In this document: positions 45,413-56,297 of the stretch, in pieces
Numbering within the stretch: the stretch's first letter is position 1
Layout: every line of letters starts with the position of its first letter
Origin: Seiridium cupressi
Lineage: Eukaryota; Ascomycota; Sordariomycetes; Amphisphaeriales; Sporocadaceae
Length of the DNA: 64,000 nt
Reading direction: 5' to 3'
Assembly (NCBI GenBank): GCA_036674765.1
Contig: JARVKI010000007.1
Coordinates: forward strand, 62,001-126,000
Notes under the pieces: model-generated
Told to the model about the DNA's origin: nothing
Databases searched by the model: none
The model's input: the letters and a program-made list of their open reading frames with translations, nothing else
Program-made: the position numbers and the translations under genes

Positions 45413-46726
45413 ATGGCAAATTCTTATAAATTTCAAGGGTGGCTTGGTCTCGGCCCCAATACCGAGGAAGGAAACTTCCAATGGGATGAATTCAGTCCCA
45501 AAACGTGGGAAGACGACGACGTAGATATCGAGATCAGCCACTGCGGTATCTGCGCTACGGATGTTGATTATCTACAGAATGGCTCCGGCATCACCCTGTA
45601 TCGTGAGTCACCTACACACACTACGTGGTCCAGGTACACACGCAGCACCACGTGTACTAACATGCCTACTGTTCCAGCATGTATTGTGGGCCACGAGATT
45701 GTTGGCAAAGCTGTTCGTGTGGGAGCGGATGTCAAACATATCGAGGTTGGCGATCGTGTCGGCGTGGGAGCTCAAGCGCACTCGTGCTTGCGTCCAGAAT
45801 GCGAAGCTTGCGCCACCGGCCAAGAGAACTACTGCGCGCGAGGGTTCGTCACTACCTATTCTGCGAAATATCCAAATGACAAAGGCATAGCCTACGGCGG
45901 TTACGCCACGCACAACCGGTCTAAGGGGCATTTCGTCTTCCCTATCCCTGATGCTCTGGACTCGGCAGATGTAGCACCAATGTTATGTGCTGGTATTACT
46001 GTTTACACTCCTCTGAAGCGAAACGGTTGTGGTCCCGGCAAGACAGTCGGTATTATCGGAGTGGGCGGCCTTGGACATTTTGACATCCTATTGTAAGTGA
46101 ATTCTAGTGTTATTTCCCCACCATATATAACCTACTCTGGAAGACAAAGCACCCTAGTTTGATACTTTGCTCCTTGAACACAAGCTGTGACTACCAAGAA
46201 CTCGCTAGAAATATTCAAAGACGCAATTGCTGACTCCGCTTATCGTAGTGCGAAAGCTTTGGGTGCTGATAAGGTTGTTGCGTTATCCCGCAAGGCAGAA
46301 AAGAGAAACGACTGCCTGGAGATGGGTGCAGACGTTTACATTGCAACTGACGATGATGACGGTTGGGCCGCAAAGCATGCTCGAACTTTAGGTCTAATTG
46401 TGTCGGCCGTCTCTAGCGAATATATGCCGTTGACTCAGTATCTAGGGCTTTTGAAGATCCACGGCAGCCACATTCAAGTCGGAACCGGTTACAATGGAAA
46501 GCTACCCACCATCGATGCCTTTTCTCTCCTTATGTCAGGCGTTCACATTGGCGGCAGTGTGATCGGCTCCCCTACGGAGATCCGAGAAATGCTACAGCTT
46601 GCGGTGGATAAGAACATCAACCCATGGGTGCAGTCGCGTCCGATGGCCGATGCCAATAACGCCGTCAAGGATATGGCTGCAGGGAAGGCGAGGTACAGAT
46701 ACGTCCTAGAGAATGCCGGGTTGTAA
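45413..46726 (+). CDS. NADP-dependent alcohol dehydrogenase, cinnamyl-alcohol/ADH6-7 type
   Basis: Predicted 360 residues from exons 45413-45602, 45678-46092 and 46249-46726. Medium-chain zinc dehydrogenase of the cinnamyl alcohol dehydrogenase group. Catalytic zinc ligands: SHCGICATDVDYL and VGHEIVGK. The four structural-zinc Cys are in CLRPECEACATGQENYC, and the YGGYATH segment is typical of the ADH6/7 subgroup. The Rossmann motif GIIGVGGLGHF is split from FAKALGADKVVALSR by an unusually long 156-nt intron, which restores the helix exactly; the published-family spacing supports this join. It reduces aliphatic or aromatic aldehydes with NADPH. Local context (bZIP regulator, hydrolase) is suggestive of an accessory oxidoreductase locus but not of a defined pathway. 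Confidence 0.9.
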
Positions 46727-47208
46727 GGTCTGAGAGATTGAAGGTCTAAGTCTCGGGGCTTCCGCGACAAGAGGGAAATCGCTTTATTTCACAGTGGCTA
46801 TAAGAGACAAAGTAGCGTAGGAGCAGTCATCAAGCTCAACATGCTGCTTATAGTGATGTTACAATCAAATGATGGCGTTTCTATCGACTAAGCAATAATC
46901 GAGCTTGAGAAACAACCCCTATTTCCGTGTGTCTTCAGAACTATCTGTCTCCATTTCTGTACCGTGGCAGGATGTGTGTCAACATAAGGTTTTGTAGCCA
47001 GGACCTGCCTTTGGACATTACTACGGCAACTATTCACCGAATACCAACAAGCCACGATACTCTGGCAGACTCGGAGGCCAAGAAGGTTAAAGATTAGGAA
47101 CCAAGAGATTTCGACAAGGCCCGCCGAGCAAAATCATGGGTAAAATATGGTGGAGTCCGGTGGATTTGGACCGTCATAGTAACCGACGTTACATAATTGC
47201 AACAATAG
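46727..47208. other. intergenic region
   Basis: Between the ADH6/7-type gene and tRNA-Glu. No feature recognised. Confidence 0.5.
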
Positions 47209-47298
47209 TCCGATATGGTGTAGGGGCTAACATTTAACGCTCTCATGGTTGAAAGATCTGATTCCGTTAAGCCCGGGGTTCGATTCCCCGTGTCGGAG
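47209..47298 (+). tRNA. tRNA-Glu (CUC) with an 18-nt intron
   Basis: The acceptor stem TCCGATA (47209-47215) pairs with TGTCGGA (47291-47297), with one G-U pair; 47298 is the discriminator. The D arm reads GTGT-AGGGGCTA-ACAT, as in eukaryotic tRNA-Glu. The anticodon stem TAACG/CGTTA encloses CTCTCA, giving anticodon CTC at 47242-47244. An 18-nt intron (47246-47263) follows position 37, the canonical site. The T arm is CGGGG-TTCGATT-CCCCG and doubles as the B box. The mature length of 72 nt is right for tRNA-Glu. It decodes GAG. 3' CCA is not encoded, as expected for a nuclear gene. Confidence 0.92.
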
Positions 47299-48326
47299 AG
47301 TGGTGCTCAGTGCATTTTTGTCGCTTGCGGGTGTGCTTGTGACTATATTCTGCATACAGTTTTCCAGGTGGATTCTGGCGTGCGAAAATTTTGTGCTCAC
47401 TCCTGTCACCACCTGTCACCACCTGGGGCGGTTGTTACGGCCATCTTATATATTGCAGCAATATTAGTATTTAAGCAATATCATCCATCTAGAACGGGAA
47501 TGAGGCCCCGCGTTCTCAGCCTCGCTCAGAGACTCGTCTCCTTTTTGAGAAGACAACGCAACTAATACGGGGTCACCTTCCGATGCCGCTGTTTGCGGTG
47601 GGAGTTTAAATGCTCGCGTCAGAAAATGAAGAAGTCAAGTGTTCGCTCAAAAACACCTCGATAATAGGGCAATGTATAGCGAGTTGTGTGATCGCAATTT
47701 CTAAGTTCTTGGTGTAAAGCTAGATACACAAAATGAAGCACAGCTTTGTCATTTCCCTGTGCTGGCTCTGGACGTTGATAAAGACATGGCCATTGACTAG
47801 CTTGTGTACCGCACATGAAGCAATTGATGGGAAGGGCTTATGAAGTCTCACAGCCAGGCAACTAGTAAAACAGCGTTCTCCGTGTCCGGCAGCGTGAAGG
47901 AGTTGTCCAGCCGGAGCGATTGTGGGGCGTTCGGACAATTCGCACAACGCACCAGTACCGGCACACCGGTGTCAGTTCTACGTCATGACTTGAGAACCAC
48001 ACTTGGAGAACGACAACAAGATTGGAGTTTCTTTGTTTTGAACTGAGTTACAGTAGGGCTATGAAATCCGTCTAAGCTATGTACCTGGAGATTTAAGCCA
48101 CCTACAAAAGCTATGAGCAATGTTCGGCCTATGACTTCATAGACTCTTGTGTCTTGGCAGTAAGACCGTTGAACGCATCTGTACCACTGATGGCCCTCAA
48201 CCGTATTTAAGAAGCCGAGAGAGTACCATAGGCTAAGTGAACTACAAACAGAAAACCGGCATCTCAGTACGATCAATTAAGACGTGGTTTCTAGCTTTAC
48301 TGACAACAAGAGTTCATATCTTCACA
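47299..48326. other. intergenic region
   Basis: Between tRNA-Glu and the DUF1772 gene. It has a short tandem CTGTCACCAC (47404-47423) and TATTTAAG at 48204-48211, 116 nt before the DUF1772 start. No gene is recognised. Confidence 0.5.
47315..47319 (+). terminator. RNA polymerase III terminator
   Basis: A run of five T residues 17 nt after the tRNA-Glu 3' end, the standard Pol III stop signal. Confidence 0.65.
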
Positions 48327-49147
48327 ATGACACCCCTGACACCCATTCTCCAGACTATATCAATCACAAGCTCACTGCTCGCCGCCGGCGGCATCGCGAC
48401 TCTAAGCCTATTCGATGTGCCAATCCTACAAGCGCAGCCAGCCTCGCGCTCGCTCCCCAGCATTCGCTGGCTGTTTAGCCGAGGCTCGCATATCTTCCCT
48501 ACAGCAGGTAAGGATCGACAGTTGCATGCCCTTTCTAGTCTGTTCTGCGTGTCATAATGTTCCCAAATAGATGATTTTCTTTCTTCAAACGCAAAGCCAA
48601 GCCTTTCAAACACGGTAATGTACTGGGTATACCAGAAGAGTCGACGGCTAACCCTGGTGTTGAATAGGGTCCCTTTCCTGTGCCGGGTTTATACTTCTAG
48701 CGTACCAATCAATCCCTGCCACATCCAGAACTCTGTTTCAGCTGGCTAAGCTCACGTCGAATGGACCTAAAGTGAGCGGGTATCTTCTAGCAGCAGTGCT
48801 GAGCATCAGCATCGCACCCATCACCGGGCGCATGATCCCCACAAATTTCGAGTTAATTAAAATGAACGAATCTAAGGGGGGGGGCTCGGAGTGCGGACAG
48901 TGCCAAGGCGGATAGTGGCTTTAAGCCGGGTCAGAGAAGCGCTGAGGATTCAGTAGCGGGCAAAGGCGAGGGCGCCGAGTTCCGTGACTTGAGTGGCCCT
49001 TTGAGAAAAACTCCCGAGGATACAAGTGAGGCTGAGGACAGGAAGGTTCGGCAACTGCTTTCGAAGTTCTCAAAGTTGAATATGCTCAGAGCCACGGTGA
49101 TTGGTCTTGGCGGAGTTGTAGGCTTGTTCACAGCACTTGCCTTATAG
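48327..49147 (+). pseudogene. DUF1772 (anthrone-oxygenase-like) membrane protein, frameshifted at a G9 run
   Basis: Exon 1 (48327-48507) and exon 2 (48668-49147) encode a small membrane protein of the DUF1772 family, which includes anthrone oxygenases such as HypC. Helix 1 is ISITSSLLAAGGIATLSLF. The splice gives SHIFPTAGSLSCAGFILLAYQSIPATSRTL. Then come YLLAAVLSISIAPITG and the family landmark MIPTNFELIKMNESKGG. A run of nine G (48876-48884) puts the next codons out of frame, with a stop at 48913-48915. With eight G the frame would continue through a charged linker to LLSKFSKLNMLRATVIGLGGVVGLFTALAL, the expected last helix, ending at 49147. It is either a recent frameshift or a homopolymer sequencing error. 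No anthrone-producing synthase is nearby. Confidence 0.72.
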
Positions 49148-49255
49148 TCAAGTCACGTTGATATTTACAAGTCTGTTTAGTGTGTGTATTTGATAAAATA
49201 TGTACAAGAAAATATGAATGCCGCAGATAATTTGACATCTGCACCCCGTCCAACT

Positions 49256-51490
49256 TCATACCGTAAGTGTGTAGTTGACTGCATTCTCAGATACTCTGGG
49301 GTAGAATTCGAAGGTGAAGACAGTCGGAACACCACCAGAGATGACCTGTGCCACTGTGGCTGCAGTTAGTTTAACGTTCCCTCCATCGAAGTCCCATTGT
49401 CCGCTGTAAGTCTATAATATCATGTAAGCATGTTTCAAAATTCAAGTGATGCTTTCATCGACTTACGCCGTGGGCTTGCTGAAGTGGTCCAAGATACTGT
49501 GTCCAGTCATCGAACTACGTACGAAAAAGAGTCAGTAATTACTTCTTTCGAATAAAGATACGAGGTGGAGTCATTTCTGAGGAGTGACTGCTCCAATAAA
49601 TCCAACTTGGGACTTCGAGCTCCTTAGACATTCTGAAAAGCGTCCGGAATAGCTCCCGAGCGACGTACCAGGTAGACACCGTCAGTCCGGAGCATTTTGA
49701 CCGCAGCCAGTTTATACAGCCCCTTCCAGGTGATGGGAATAGACAGATCAGAACCGGAGACAGCTTGAGATGTAGTAGATGCCAAGACTGGGACATCCCA
49801 TTGTACAACTTCAACAGCTGCATCAGCACCAGCTGAGAATGAGACGGTGAGATTTGTTTTGCTTCCTGGCTCTGCGGTGGCGCTCAAGTACTGGGATAGG
49901 AACGACGATGTGATGGTCACACCACCATCAGATACAGTGTAATCGGTCGACGGTGTGAGAGTAGTTCCATCCGTAGCGACAATGGACTCAATCGTGTTGC
50001 CATTCAACAGGAAGTTGGCCGTCTGATCAGTGACTTCATCTCCAACCTGGTGAAAGAGATAAGCAGAGCTAGATTGCGATGTTGCCGTAGTGTCAGTAGT
50101 AGAATCAGAGAGACTGTTGGATATCTCTTGCACGGCGTTAAGAATGATTTCAACGGCTTCAGGGTCACGCCAGGTGTGCGTGGTGCGGTCCAGATATCCT
50201 TCGCCGTTATCCCAGACGATCAGAGAGGTGTCGTATTTGGCGGCGGTACGTGCCAAGAAGTCAAGATATTTCCTTCTCGCCGCTGGTTCAATAAGCATGC
50301 TGGCCTCAGCCTCTCCAATCAACAGAGGAACGTCGGTGAAGTTGCCACGGATATTGGCGATATCAGCCTCCATAGCAGCTTTGTCGGCATCAGAGCCCCA
50401 AATCGTTTTGCCCCTACGGGGATCAATTAGTAAATATCGTCTTCAAGTCAGCAGCCCACCTACCAAGCTTGGAAGATGAAATCGTCTGAGATGTCATTAG
50501 TTTCTTTTCCTCCTCATCAAATGATCGGGGCTGCTTACATGGACTATAGTAGTGATACTGAATAGCACAGTAGTCCGAACATGCTGCGGGCAGTTCAAAC
50601 CATTCCGAAGTCTTGACACTGTCCATGCTACCACCCGCAAGAGTAACAACGCGCAAGGTGTTCTGTCCGCCGGCTTCTTCAAGCGCCTGAAGAAACAGGT
50701 CGTTGAGCTTGTTCAATTCTTCGCCGTCAGCTGCAGTACTAGCAGGAGGCTCGTTGATGGGCTCGAGGGCAACTTTTGGCGATTTGCAACCGAGAGTCTC
50801 TCCTATCTGGACCCAGGCACGGTAGAACTTCTCCTCTATCATGGTTAGATTCGCACCAGAGGCTGAAACATCAGCCCATTCCCAGGAATCTGGATCCAGA
50901 ATCAGCCTCCGAGTATTCAAATAGCCTCCAAGCGATCTTACCATGGTGCATGTTGGTAACCACATAGAGGCCGCTGTCGAGTGCCATATCAACCACATCT
51001 GAGACTCTTTGCAGCCATGTTGAGTTGATAGTCCAATCCGGGGAGCTACCCGTGAAATGATCCGCGTAGGTCACTAATCAAGTTAATGAAAGCAATCGCA
51101 GCTGTTCGGATAGTAAAGTCGTACCAGGAATTCTGACGCTCTTGAAACCAGCCTTTGCTACATCATCAAAGGTGGCTTGAACGACAGCAGGATTGTTCCA
51201 GGAGCCTTCGTCGGGCACTGCATCCAAGGTGTTACCCAAGTTCCAACCAGGATTTATGGCAGTCACAAAGTCTGCAGCTGTGATTGGTGTCCAATCGTCA
51301 GTGCAAGTGACTGCCTTCGGTGTAACTCGCGCAGACACAGCGCTGATATCAATGTTAGTGCCGATATTGCATGTTTATGGCGGCAGGTACTATTAGCCCG
51401 TATTAGATGAACTTACAGAATATTCAAAGCGAAGGTGACTGCGACCTTGTGGCAGGAGTATAACGTCCTCAAGTTTGACAACCCCATCAT
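49256..51490 (-). CDS. modular endoglucanase: GH5 (subfamily 4-like) + CBM_X2 + CBM46
   Basis: Secreted beta-glucanase of 581 residues. Eight exons: 51490-51417, 51342-51125, 51073-50942, 50889-50539, 50485-50464 (22 nt), 50413-49669, 49514-49467 and 49411-49256. A signal peptide lies at about 1-29. The GH5 domain (about 40-345) opens with INPGWNLGNTLDAVPDEGSWNN. The acid/base Glu is in LEPINEPP (about 188) and the nucleophile Glu in LLIGEAEAS (about 299). A Ser/Thr linker follows. Next is an Ig-like CBM_X2 domain (about 376-465: LLNGNTIESIVATDGTTLTPSTDYTV, with repeats of that fold). A C-terminal CBM46-like module (TYSGQWDFDGGNVKL ... VFTFEFYPRVS) completes it. This trio is best known from Bacillus Cel5B-type enzymes, so bacterial ancestry is likely, followed by intron gain. 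Exon 7 encodes just 16 residues joining X2 to CBM46. Targets are probably cellulose, mixed-linkage glucan or xyloglucan. Confidence 0.86.
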
Positions 51491-52227
51491 GCCGTTGCTG
51501 TTTGTACCCGAAATGCTAGGTTTTACAGTAGTTATCGGGATTGAACCAGACGGCAAGCTCAACTTTATTAGAGAAACCAAGTTCGTTCCTCGACTCTGAA
51601 ATATGTAGCGTCTAACCTCGGATATCTCGCATTGGACCTTGCATTCTTCTGCATTTTCCCAATCAATCACAGATCATTCCAGGACTCATAGTCACATTGT
51701 CTATATTCGAAGCAGGCTTGGCCGGGAGCACCGTGGCCAACCAAAAGCAGCGCCCTTCCGCATTGCCCAATCCAGAAAGGAGCACTGATTCCCGGCTGCC
51801 CGGTACGCCGAATTGGTGGCCGAAACCGCTAGCGTCAAGCACTGGAACGGAGCAAGGCGAATTCATAGGCTAATGCAATCTGGTGCGTTTATGTCGATGA
51901 CGATCGACCCCGGAAAAGGCTCCATGGATTGAAACGGCCGACTCAAGTTTATATCTGCCTGGCGCCTATTGGTGGAACAACAGAAATGCCCAGTGAACCG
52001 AATTGGAAAGGGTGAGCCGCAGGGGTGTCGTTGGCGGGCCTGATAGCAGCTGGGGTAGGGATTTTTAATATGTCTACGGCAACTGATGCGATTTGGCATT
52101 TATTTTGACTTCAAGGTTATTACTTTGCATAAAATCACTGCCTCTCGACGGTTCCGTAATACAAGACCCATCTCAAGGAACATGTGTCCCTTAAGTAACA
52201 TTATTTATAGTGGACTATGGAACCTTG
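51491..52227. other. intergenic region
   Basis: Upstream of the GH5 gene and downstream of the Dal5-type permease, both on the minus strand. Short frames have no domain. Nothing else seen. Confidence 0.5.
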
Positions 52228-53974
52228 TCACATTCCAGCCGTTACGTCGGCAGACCTTTCCTCTGCCCTGGCTACTCTGTCATCTTCATCTTTTGCCGCC
52301 TGTGGCCGAACTTTGCTCAACCATAAGATGATCAGCGTAAGTATGATTTCTAGCGCAAAAAACATGGACGCCATCTTATAGCCGATCCTAAATTTGGGCG
52401 CCTCAGAAGTGTCATAGATGAGTAAAGGCACCCAGGCCGTGAAGGTAAAAGCCGCCGTCTCCACGACGCCGATGATAATGGCGCGATGCTCGGCCGAGTG
52501 CGAGCAGATCTCGTTGATCCAAGTGATGATCAGGGCACCCGCCCCAGTCTCGCAGAAGGTCAAGAGCCAGCCGGCCATCATGGCAGCGATGTTGTGCTCT
52601 GGGTAGATACTCAAGATGATAGTTCCAATGAGCGCAACGATGCACGCCAGGATGATCATCGGCCAGCGCAAACCCATGGCATCGGAAGCCCAAGCGTACG
52701 AGAGTGTGAAGAATATCTGCATGCCATATCCCGCCGTTGGGATAATGTTCACCTCCTCGGTAGTGTACAACTTGGTCGCCTTGAGCCAGAGATTCATGTA
52801 GCTGTAGATTCGGATACCGAGCACGTGGCAAATGAAGATTGCGCAGAAGAGGTAAACGGGCCATGACGAAAATATCTCGCCAATGATCTTCCAAGTAAGA
52901 CGCTGCATTGGCTTGCGACCTACTCGCTCCATCCGGTAAATAGCCATGTCGCGGTCCTTTGGCTTCAGCCACCAGGCCTTGGAAGTGGTGGGCTGATCTG
53001 GAATCGCAAAGTATCCGTATAGACAGATAGGGACTCCAATGATACCGTCGAATATAAAGAGCCATCGCCACGCTGCCAAGCCGGCACGTCCATTCATCCC
53101 GCTGTATAATGCGGCTTGTAGGTAGCTACGAGTGGTCAGTTGAGACTGCAGGTAGGAGAGGTATGATCAATGCTTACCCAGAAAACATCTGCGCAGCACT
53201 AGAGGACGCCTGAAATATGCAAGCGCGTTTTCCCAGCTCCATTGGTGTATACCAGTTACCCAATAGGGTCATGATACCAGGATAGGCCGATGCCTCCAGG
53301 AGACCCGAGACAAATCGCAAGGCGTACATGGTCGGCATGTTTTTGCCACCAGCCATACCCATTACGATAAAGCTCCACGAAAGTTCCAGCGAAGGTAGCC
53401 ATATTGAAGGTGCAACTTTCGTCAAAACCAACTGAGACGGTATTTGACCGATAATGTAGCCGATATTCCAGTACGTGGTGAGCAAATTTAGATCATTGCC
53501 GGTCATATTCAGGTCCTCTTTCATACCGGAAACATAAGCATTACTGACCTATGGCTATCGTTAGCTCACGTCCGTAGTGGGACTCGAAGAAGTGGGTGGC
53601 CCACGTTCGTCTGGTCTAGATATTTACTATATTGAAAAGGTTAGCTTCCTATTATCTTTTATTGAGTTACAGAACGTGTTCATTCGGCTATTTCCGTGCC
53701 ACTGGAACATGAACAGAACAATGAAACCGTAACATATTTGTTGTACTCACACGAAGTAGGAAATGCAGCAATAGCTTAAAATCCACCAGTCAATCTTCGC
53801 GATAAACCTCCGTTCTTCAGGCGGTTTGTCAAGGGAATCCCAGACCACCGAAGCGATCCTCTTGCTTAGGGGCAGCCTCTTGCGCGGCTCGTCTCTAGCC
53901 TTGTTAAAGTTCACACGAGGCTCGGCCTTGTTGTCCGAGGAAGAGGCTTGCTCGACATCACCGACACGATCCAT
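52228..53974 (-). CDS. MFS permease of the allantoate/Dal5 family
   Basis: Predicted 504-residue anion:cation symporter-type MFS permease. Exons: 53974-53751, 53626-53605 (22-nt microexon), 53548-53178 and 53125-52228. The microexon supplies YLDQTN, completing the family motif F-V-x-Y-L-D-x-T-N-V-S-N-A-Y at the helix 1/loop junction. LNLLTTYWNIGYIIGQIPSQ is helix 2. Further conserved pieces are RFVSGLLEASAYPGIMTLLGNWY and WRWLFIFDGIIGVPICLYGYF. About twelve helices are expected, with both termini cytoplasmic. Members carry allantoate, ureidosuccinate, dipeptides, pantothenate or related carboxylates across the plasma membrane. It is divergent from an M19 dipeptidase gene 726 bp away, so dipeptide or amino-acid derivative uptake is a reasonable guess. 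Confidence 0.9.
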
Positions 53975-54700
53975 GACGAGGTTTAGCAGTTAGAAGAAAA
54001 AAACAGCATATTTTTCGCAATAGATGGAGTGACGTTCCTCGAGATCCCAGGAGTTTGGTACGCTACTCCTACCAAGACAACAATGTTACATATATCGACT
54101 GGCATTGAAAATGCCTTCGTCGGTATTCGGAAGAGATATTCCTAGTCGATCACGCAATGAGATAACGGGATGAGAGCAGAGACTCTGATGGTTATTCCCA
54201 TCGCTTCTGCATATGCTGGTTGTCCCTCGAGTTCAGGGTTGCTGATGTGCGCGTCGGGTGGTGCCCGACACAGAACTCCACGCTCGCCTGGACTAAGCTG
54301 CAAAGACTGGGATAGTGCGTGCCATTTTACGGAACCAATGGCACCAGTCGGGCCTGCCCCGGCCGCCTAGTAGGCTACTTGGTCGGCCCAGTTGAACCTC
54401 CAGCGACTGGCACATTCCCGCACTTGGGAAATTTGTTCGGCCAGTCTCCGACCGTCTAACATGCAGCTGTCGTCGAATCACGCGATCCGACCCGAAGCAC
54501 GTTCGGCTGGGAGCTCCTTGCGATTTTGCCAGGCATCAATAAGAGAGATGTAATTCGCATTTCAAGAGTGGCATTGAGCCACTAACTACTGGAACACTTC
54601 AGAAAAAGCCCAGCCCATCACCGACGAGAGGGTTGCAGCAGGTAATTCCACGTGACGAACGCAAGCAGCTCATTTGCCACGTAGAGCAGAGACGATAAGC
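53975..54700. other. divergent promoter region
   Basis: Shared upstream DNA of the Dal5-type permease (minus) and the M19 dipeptidase (plus). Two starts 726 bp apart could be co-regulated. No clear operator repeat was recognised. Confidence 0.5.
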
Positions 54701-55705
54701 ATGGTATCAGAAGCAGAAGCACGAGCTATCTATACAGACGCAATTCATTTCGATGGTCTCAATATCTGCAACTTTGGTCGCGAGATCTTCGAGGCGTGGC
54801 ACAAGGGTGGCATCACCGGCGTGTCCTGCACATGCGGTCTCTGGGAGGGATTCCGGGGTAGCATCGCAAATGTTGTGCAATGGAAGAAATGGTTCGAGGA
54901 GCATGGTGGCCTAATCGTTCAAGCTCATACTGTTGCGGATATTCGTGCGGCGAAGAAGGGTGGCAAGACCGCGGTGCTCTTGTCATGGCAAAACACAGCG
55001 GGCATCGAGGACCAACTCGACTACCTGCGGGTGTTCAGAGATTTGGGAGTGAAGAAGATGCAGCTCACATATAACACACAGAATTACTCTGGCGCGGGCT
55101 ATACCGAGCTGAACGACTCGGGCCTGACCGGCTTTGGTCGCCAGGTTGTGGATGAGATGGCAAAGCTGGGTATAGTGCTTGATTTGAGCCATGTCGGACC
55201 CAAGACCACCGAAGACACGATCAACTACGCGCCAGAAGGAAAGCCACCGTGCTTCTCACACATCTTGCCCGGAGGTATGAAGGACCACCCAAGGAACAAG
55301 ACGGATCACCTGATCAAGCTCCTCGGCTCGAAAGGTGGTTTTGTCGGGTTGTCGCAGTTTGGCCCGCACATGGCCCAGGGAAACGACAGCACCATCGACG
55401 ACTATGTCGACGCGCTTGACTATGTGATTGGTCTCATCGGCGAGGACCTCGTAGGCATCGGGTCTGATGCAAGCGAAGGCCATGGCCGACCATCCGATTT
55501 CATGGCGTGGTGCAACAAGGACAAAGGATACGCTAGGCAGTTGACGCCCTGGGGCTCGCAAAAGGTCGCCAAGCCTCTGGGGCCGCTCGCAGAACGCGCA
55601 GAGCTGGCATGCGCAATGGCGAGGAAAGGTTGGAATGAAGCCAAGATGCGCAAAGTGCTCGGTGAGAACTGGCTCAATTACCTCGAGAGAATCATGGGTT
55701 CATAG
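54701..55705 (+). CDS. membrane dipeptidase family protein (peptidase M19)
   Basis: Intronless, 334 residues from the ATG at 54701. A zinc-dependent dipeptidase of the amidohydrolase fold, the renal dipeptidase family. DAIHFDGLN at about residue 13 replaces the usual DGHND metal motif (the His and Asp are kept). Later come MQLTYNTQNYSGAGY, GIVLDLSHVGPKTTEDT (metal His), PPCFSHI (metal His) and a C-terminal GIGSDASEGHG with the conserved Asp. The end reads MRKVLGENWLNYLERI, as in bacterial and fungal M19 proteins. It likely hydrolyses dipeptides, possibly with D-amino acids or non-standard residues. There is no signal peptide or GPI signal, so it is cytosolic. The adjacent divergent Dal5-type transporter suggests uptake plus hydrolysis. 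Confidence 0.9.
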   Translation: MVSEAEARAIYTDAIHFDGLNICNFGREIFEAWHKGGITGVSCTCGLWEGFRGSIANVVQWKKWFEEHGGLIVQAHTVADIRAAKKGGKTAVLLSWQNTAGIEDQLDYLRVFRDLGVKKMQLTYNTQNYSGAGYTELNDSGLTGFGRQVVDEMAKLGIVLDLSHVGPKTTEDTINYAPEGKPPCFSHILPGGMKDHPRNKTDHLIKLLGSKGGFVGLSQFGPHMAQGNDSTIDDYVDALDYVIGLIGEDLVGIGSDASEGHGRPSDFMAWCNKDKGYARQLTPWGSQKVAKPLGPLAERAELACAMARKGWNEAKMRKVLGENWLNYLERIMGS

Positions 55706-56297
55706 CAAATCAATATCGAAGACGTCATGTTGCATATGCTGTTTGAGAATGCGAAGCGCTTCTCTTCAAGCGAAGTTGGCTGTTGTCTTTCGCATGTGGT
55801 ACGGTTCCTGCTAATGCACGCAGGCCACAAACCAGCAATGATGCACTCCATGTTCACAATCCCAGTCGTGCAATGTGAGGAGTGTTGGAAGAAAAAAGTG
55901 TCATGCCAATGGCATTCGTACATCGTCGAGACTACCAATTATCTCCCTTGGCTGGTTAGGATGATGGCAAGCACTGTGTTCTGGCAATTAATCAGCGATT
56001 CCACTTGTCGGGACCGACAGTGGCTTGTCGTTGGAATTAGCGGGATACTTGGCGTATGTTAGATAATCAGACCCTGGATTAGAAGCCATCTCGCGACGCG
56101 AATGTCGAGACGTCACATCAAAGCTTAGTTATGGCTTCCAACGCTAGTTGGTTCAGCTTGGCCACAATTGGCATTATAGTAGTGCTCCACCGCGGAGTAA
56201 ACCACAATATATAACCTCGCTAGTTATCATGTTTAAAATACCTGCAGTTATGCAATATTGTTTAGCTCTCAAGGCCGGATAGCTATTTCTGAACATC
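55706..56297. other. intergenic region
   Basis: Between the M19 dipeptidase and the SDR, both on the plus strand. A 111-codon frame at 55727-56062 has no domain. Confidence 0.5.
56208..56214 (+). promoter_or_regulatory. TATA box
   Basis: TATATAA, 84 nt before the SDR start codon. Confidence 0.45.

Noticed and set aside
41870..46726. Possible secondary-metabolite cluster (hydrolase, bZIP regulator, dehydrogenase)
   Set aside because: No polyketide synthase, NRPS, terpene synthase, prenyltransferase or dedicated transporter is present between these genes.
48327..49147. DUF1772 gene as evidence for an anthraquinone pathway
   Set aside because: The family is broader than anthrone oxygenases, the gene is frameshifted, and no polyketide synthase lies nearby.
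52412..53071. 219-codon second minus-strand frame inside the permease
   Set aside because: Alternative frame of the same exon; His-rich nonsense-like composition and no domain.
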